DNA from: Palsa-504 sp963787645
GTDB taxonomy: Bacteria; Actinomycetota; Actinomycetes; Streptosporangiales; Streptosporangiaceae
NCBI GenBank assembly: GCA_963787645.1
Contig: CAWBDS010000002.1
Span: 186,001-250,000 of the forward strand
Length of the DNA: 64,000 nucleotides
Reading direction: 5' to 3'
Under the pieces are notes generated by a model. The model did no database searches. It was not told the DNA's origin and saw only the letters and a program-made list of their open reading frames with translations. Made by a program: the position numbers and the translations under genes. Shown here piece after piece: positions 62,850 to 64,000 of this stretch (positions are counted from its first letter, which is position 1; the number at the start of each line of letters is the position of its first letter).

Positions 62850-63998
62850 CGCCAGCGCCCAGCCGCAGAACCCGAGCATCACGGTCACCGCCACCGCGGC
62901 CGGCCAGGCGGCCAGCCGCGCCGCTCCCCGCAGTATTCGCAGCGCCGCCGCCATCGCGCCCAGGTAGACCGCCAGGAACAGCGCGGTCGGCACCGCCACC
63001 AGCGCCGTTGTCCCGACCAGACCCAGCCCGTACCCGGTGATCAGCACCAGCCCCGCTCCGCCGATCGCGGCTAGCAGCCAGGGCAGCGGCGCGGCCCGGC
63101 CGCCGCGCACCAGCTGTCCGGCGGTGGCCGCCGCTCCGCTGATGTAGGCGTTGGTCGCGCCGAGGGTCAGCACGATGGCGGCCACCGCGGCGATGTCCGG
63201 GCCGGCCGCGCCGACCGCGTGGGTCAGCAGCCCGGCCAGCGGCAGGTCGGTAGCGGCCCGCGGCCCCAGCACGCCGATGGTGGCCACCGCCAGGCCCAGG
63301 TACAGCGCGGTGGTGACGGCCAGGGCGATGGCGACCACGCGCGGCAGCTGCCGGGCCGAATCCGCGAAGCGGTTGGTCAGCGGGGCCACCGCTTCCCACC
63401 CGACGAAGGAGAACATCAGCGTGGTCGCCGCGCTGCCGATTGACATCCACCCGTGCGGGGCGAACGGCGTCCAGTTGGCCACCCGCGCCGCGCCCGCCGA
63501 ACCGGCGACCGCCACGACCACCACCACGGTCAGCAGGCTGACCAGGACGAGCTGCGCCGTGGTGCTGGCCCGCAGCCCGCCGGCGGCCAGCACCAGGACG
63601 GTCAGCAGCAGCGCGGCGGCCACCGCCGCGCGGGTGAGCTGGCCGCCGCCGGTCAGGCCGGGAAAGGTTACCGTGACGTAGCTCGCGCCGATCAGGAACA
63701 CGATCGGGGCGCCGCCCACCACCCCGGCCAGGAACATCCAGCCGGTCGCCCGGCCCGCCCGCGCCCCCAGCGCCGCGGTGACGTACCCCATCACCCCGCC
63801 CGCCGACGGCATGCGCCGGCCCAGGGCCGAGAACACCACCGCGAACAGGCCGGACAGGCCCAGCAGGGCCAGCCAGGCCAGGATCGAGGCCGGACCGGCC
63901 TGGGCCGCGGCCAGGCCCGGCAGCAGCAGCAGGCCCGGACCGAGGATCGCCCCGATATACACGGCCGCGCCGCGCGTGGTGGTCAGGTTCTGGGCCAT
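62277..63998 (-). CDS. APC-family amino acid permease, possible 3' read-through
   Basis: ATG 63998, two bases from the window edge, so the start could be further upstream. About eleven helices are visible (GAAVYIGAILGPGLLLLPG with the helix-1 substrate loop, MFSFVGWEAVAPLTN helix 6). The real protein ends near residue 410 (VALAASIWSGSIRSGQ); the last 170 residues are antisense to the TANGO2 gene and look non-coding, so the native stop was probably lost in the 15-nt repeats. It likely exports or imports amino acids (YjeH-like). Confidence 0.8.
   Translation of the reverse strand: MAQNLTTTRGAAVYIGAILGPGLLLLPGLAAAQAGPASILAWLALLGLSGLFAVVFSALGRRMPSAGGVMGYVTAALGARAGRATGWMFLAGVVGGAPIVFLIGASYVTVTFPGLTGGGQLTRAAVAAALLLTVLVLAAGGLRASTTAQLVLVSLLTVVVVVAVAGSAGAARVANWTPFAPHGWMSIGSAATTLMFSFVGWEAVAPLTNRFADSARQLPRVVAIALAVTTALYLGLAVATIGVLGPRAATDLPLAGLLTHAVGAAGPDIAAVAAIVLTLGATNAYISGAAATAGQLVRGGRAAPLPWLLAAIGGAGLVLITGYGLGLVGTTALVAVPTALFLAVYLGAMAAALRILRGAARLAAWPAAVAVTVMLGFCGWALALPVAVALAASIWSGSIRSGQIRSGQVDGVPGGRVGRDGLEVVAQAAGAEGHQADRGGSVEPAVRQFMADDDRGRVGLGQAVAAGQRQPVGPGVLDGGGRVAVGTVRGEPEAEVLAFGIGVRSGVGVAGVGDDVGARVQGLPGGLGAVPAQHRGPVLVGADQEERVVAGQGGMISVQLGQRGVALGGRAQR
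62778..62822. repeat. Three 15-nt tandem repeats at a convergent gene end
   Basis: CTGGCCCGACCGGAT, CTGGCCAGACCGGAT and ACTGCCCGACCAAAT follow each other. They encode LARPD-LARPD-TARPN on the + strand and an Ile/Ser/Gly repeat (IRSGQ) at the end of the permease on the - strand. Confidence 0.75.
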
Positions 63999-64000
63999 AC

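Noticed and set aside
1..64000. tRNA, rRNA genes and CRISPR arrays
   Set aside because: No T-loop/acceptor pairs, no rRNA-like stretches and no regularly spaced repeats were seen on either strand.

Overview
The window is about 70% GC. Its gene set points to a filamentous actinobacterium: a Ser/Thr kinase with a septum-formation-like tail, a PspA-like coiled-coil protein, an ATPase-less sugar ABC system with a LacI regulator, a whiJ-like locus (HATPase, DUF397, XRE regulator), MocR/GntR/FadR regulators and IS256 and IS110 elements. I place it in the class Actinomycetes and cannot name a genus. No rRNA, tRNA or CRISPR array was seen. No gene in the window fixes its position relative to oriC.

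Layout. 0-4.4 kb: STAS protein, a companion protein of unknown function, FAD oxidoreductase, membrane kinase. 4.4-10.8 kb: alpha-glucoside module (LacI repressor, lipoprotein binding protein, two permeases, GH13 enzyme) with likely operators in the divergent gap and a terminator at the end. 10.8-19.3 kb: G1 peptidase, PspA-like protein, gene debris (GntR, ABC ATPase and SDR fragments joined by a deletion), a RelE/Phd toxin-antitoxin pair beside a broken AbrB gene, aldo/keto reductase with divergent LysR, TetR with a readable operator and its divergent target. 19.3-27.6 kb: accessory region with a repeated 40-nt leader-like element, IS256, a whiJ-like locus with a 2OG dioxygenase and a Nudix hydrolase, a relaxase remnant, a 38-bp tandem duplication and an unrecognised three-gene set whose first product looks ADP-ribosyltransferase-like.

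27.6-38.1 kb: GNAT, RecQ-like helicase, then a likely catabolic group (APC permease, SDR, FadR-type repressor, enolase paralogue, glycerate 2-kinase, 2-hydroxyacid dehydrogenase) interrupted by an IS110 element. 38-51 kb: mostly metabolic and membrane genes, several with single frameshifts, and a large sacsin/Hsp90-like ATPase. 51-57 kb: SGNH hydrolase, a rhodanese-CBS gene with an in-frame UGA at a conserved Cys position, and a leucyl-tRNA synthetase that has precisely lost its CP1 editing domain and sits behind a leucine-codon leader peptide and terminator. 57-64 kb: degraded tandem membrane paralogues, GNAT, GH2 enzyme (frameshifted), TANGO2-type protein and an APC permease.

Two points matter for use. 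First, about seven otherwise complete genes carry one frameshift each, so indel errors in the assembly are as likely as true decay. Second, the strongest unusual signals are the editing-less LeuRS with its attenuator, the UGA-containing rhodanese, and the enolase paralogue operon.
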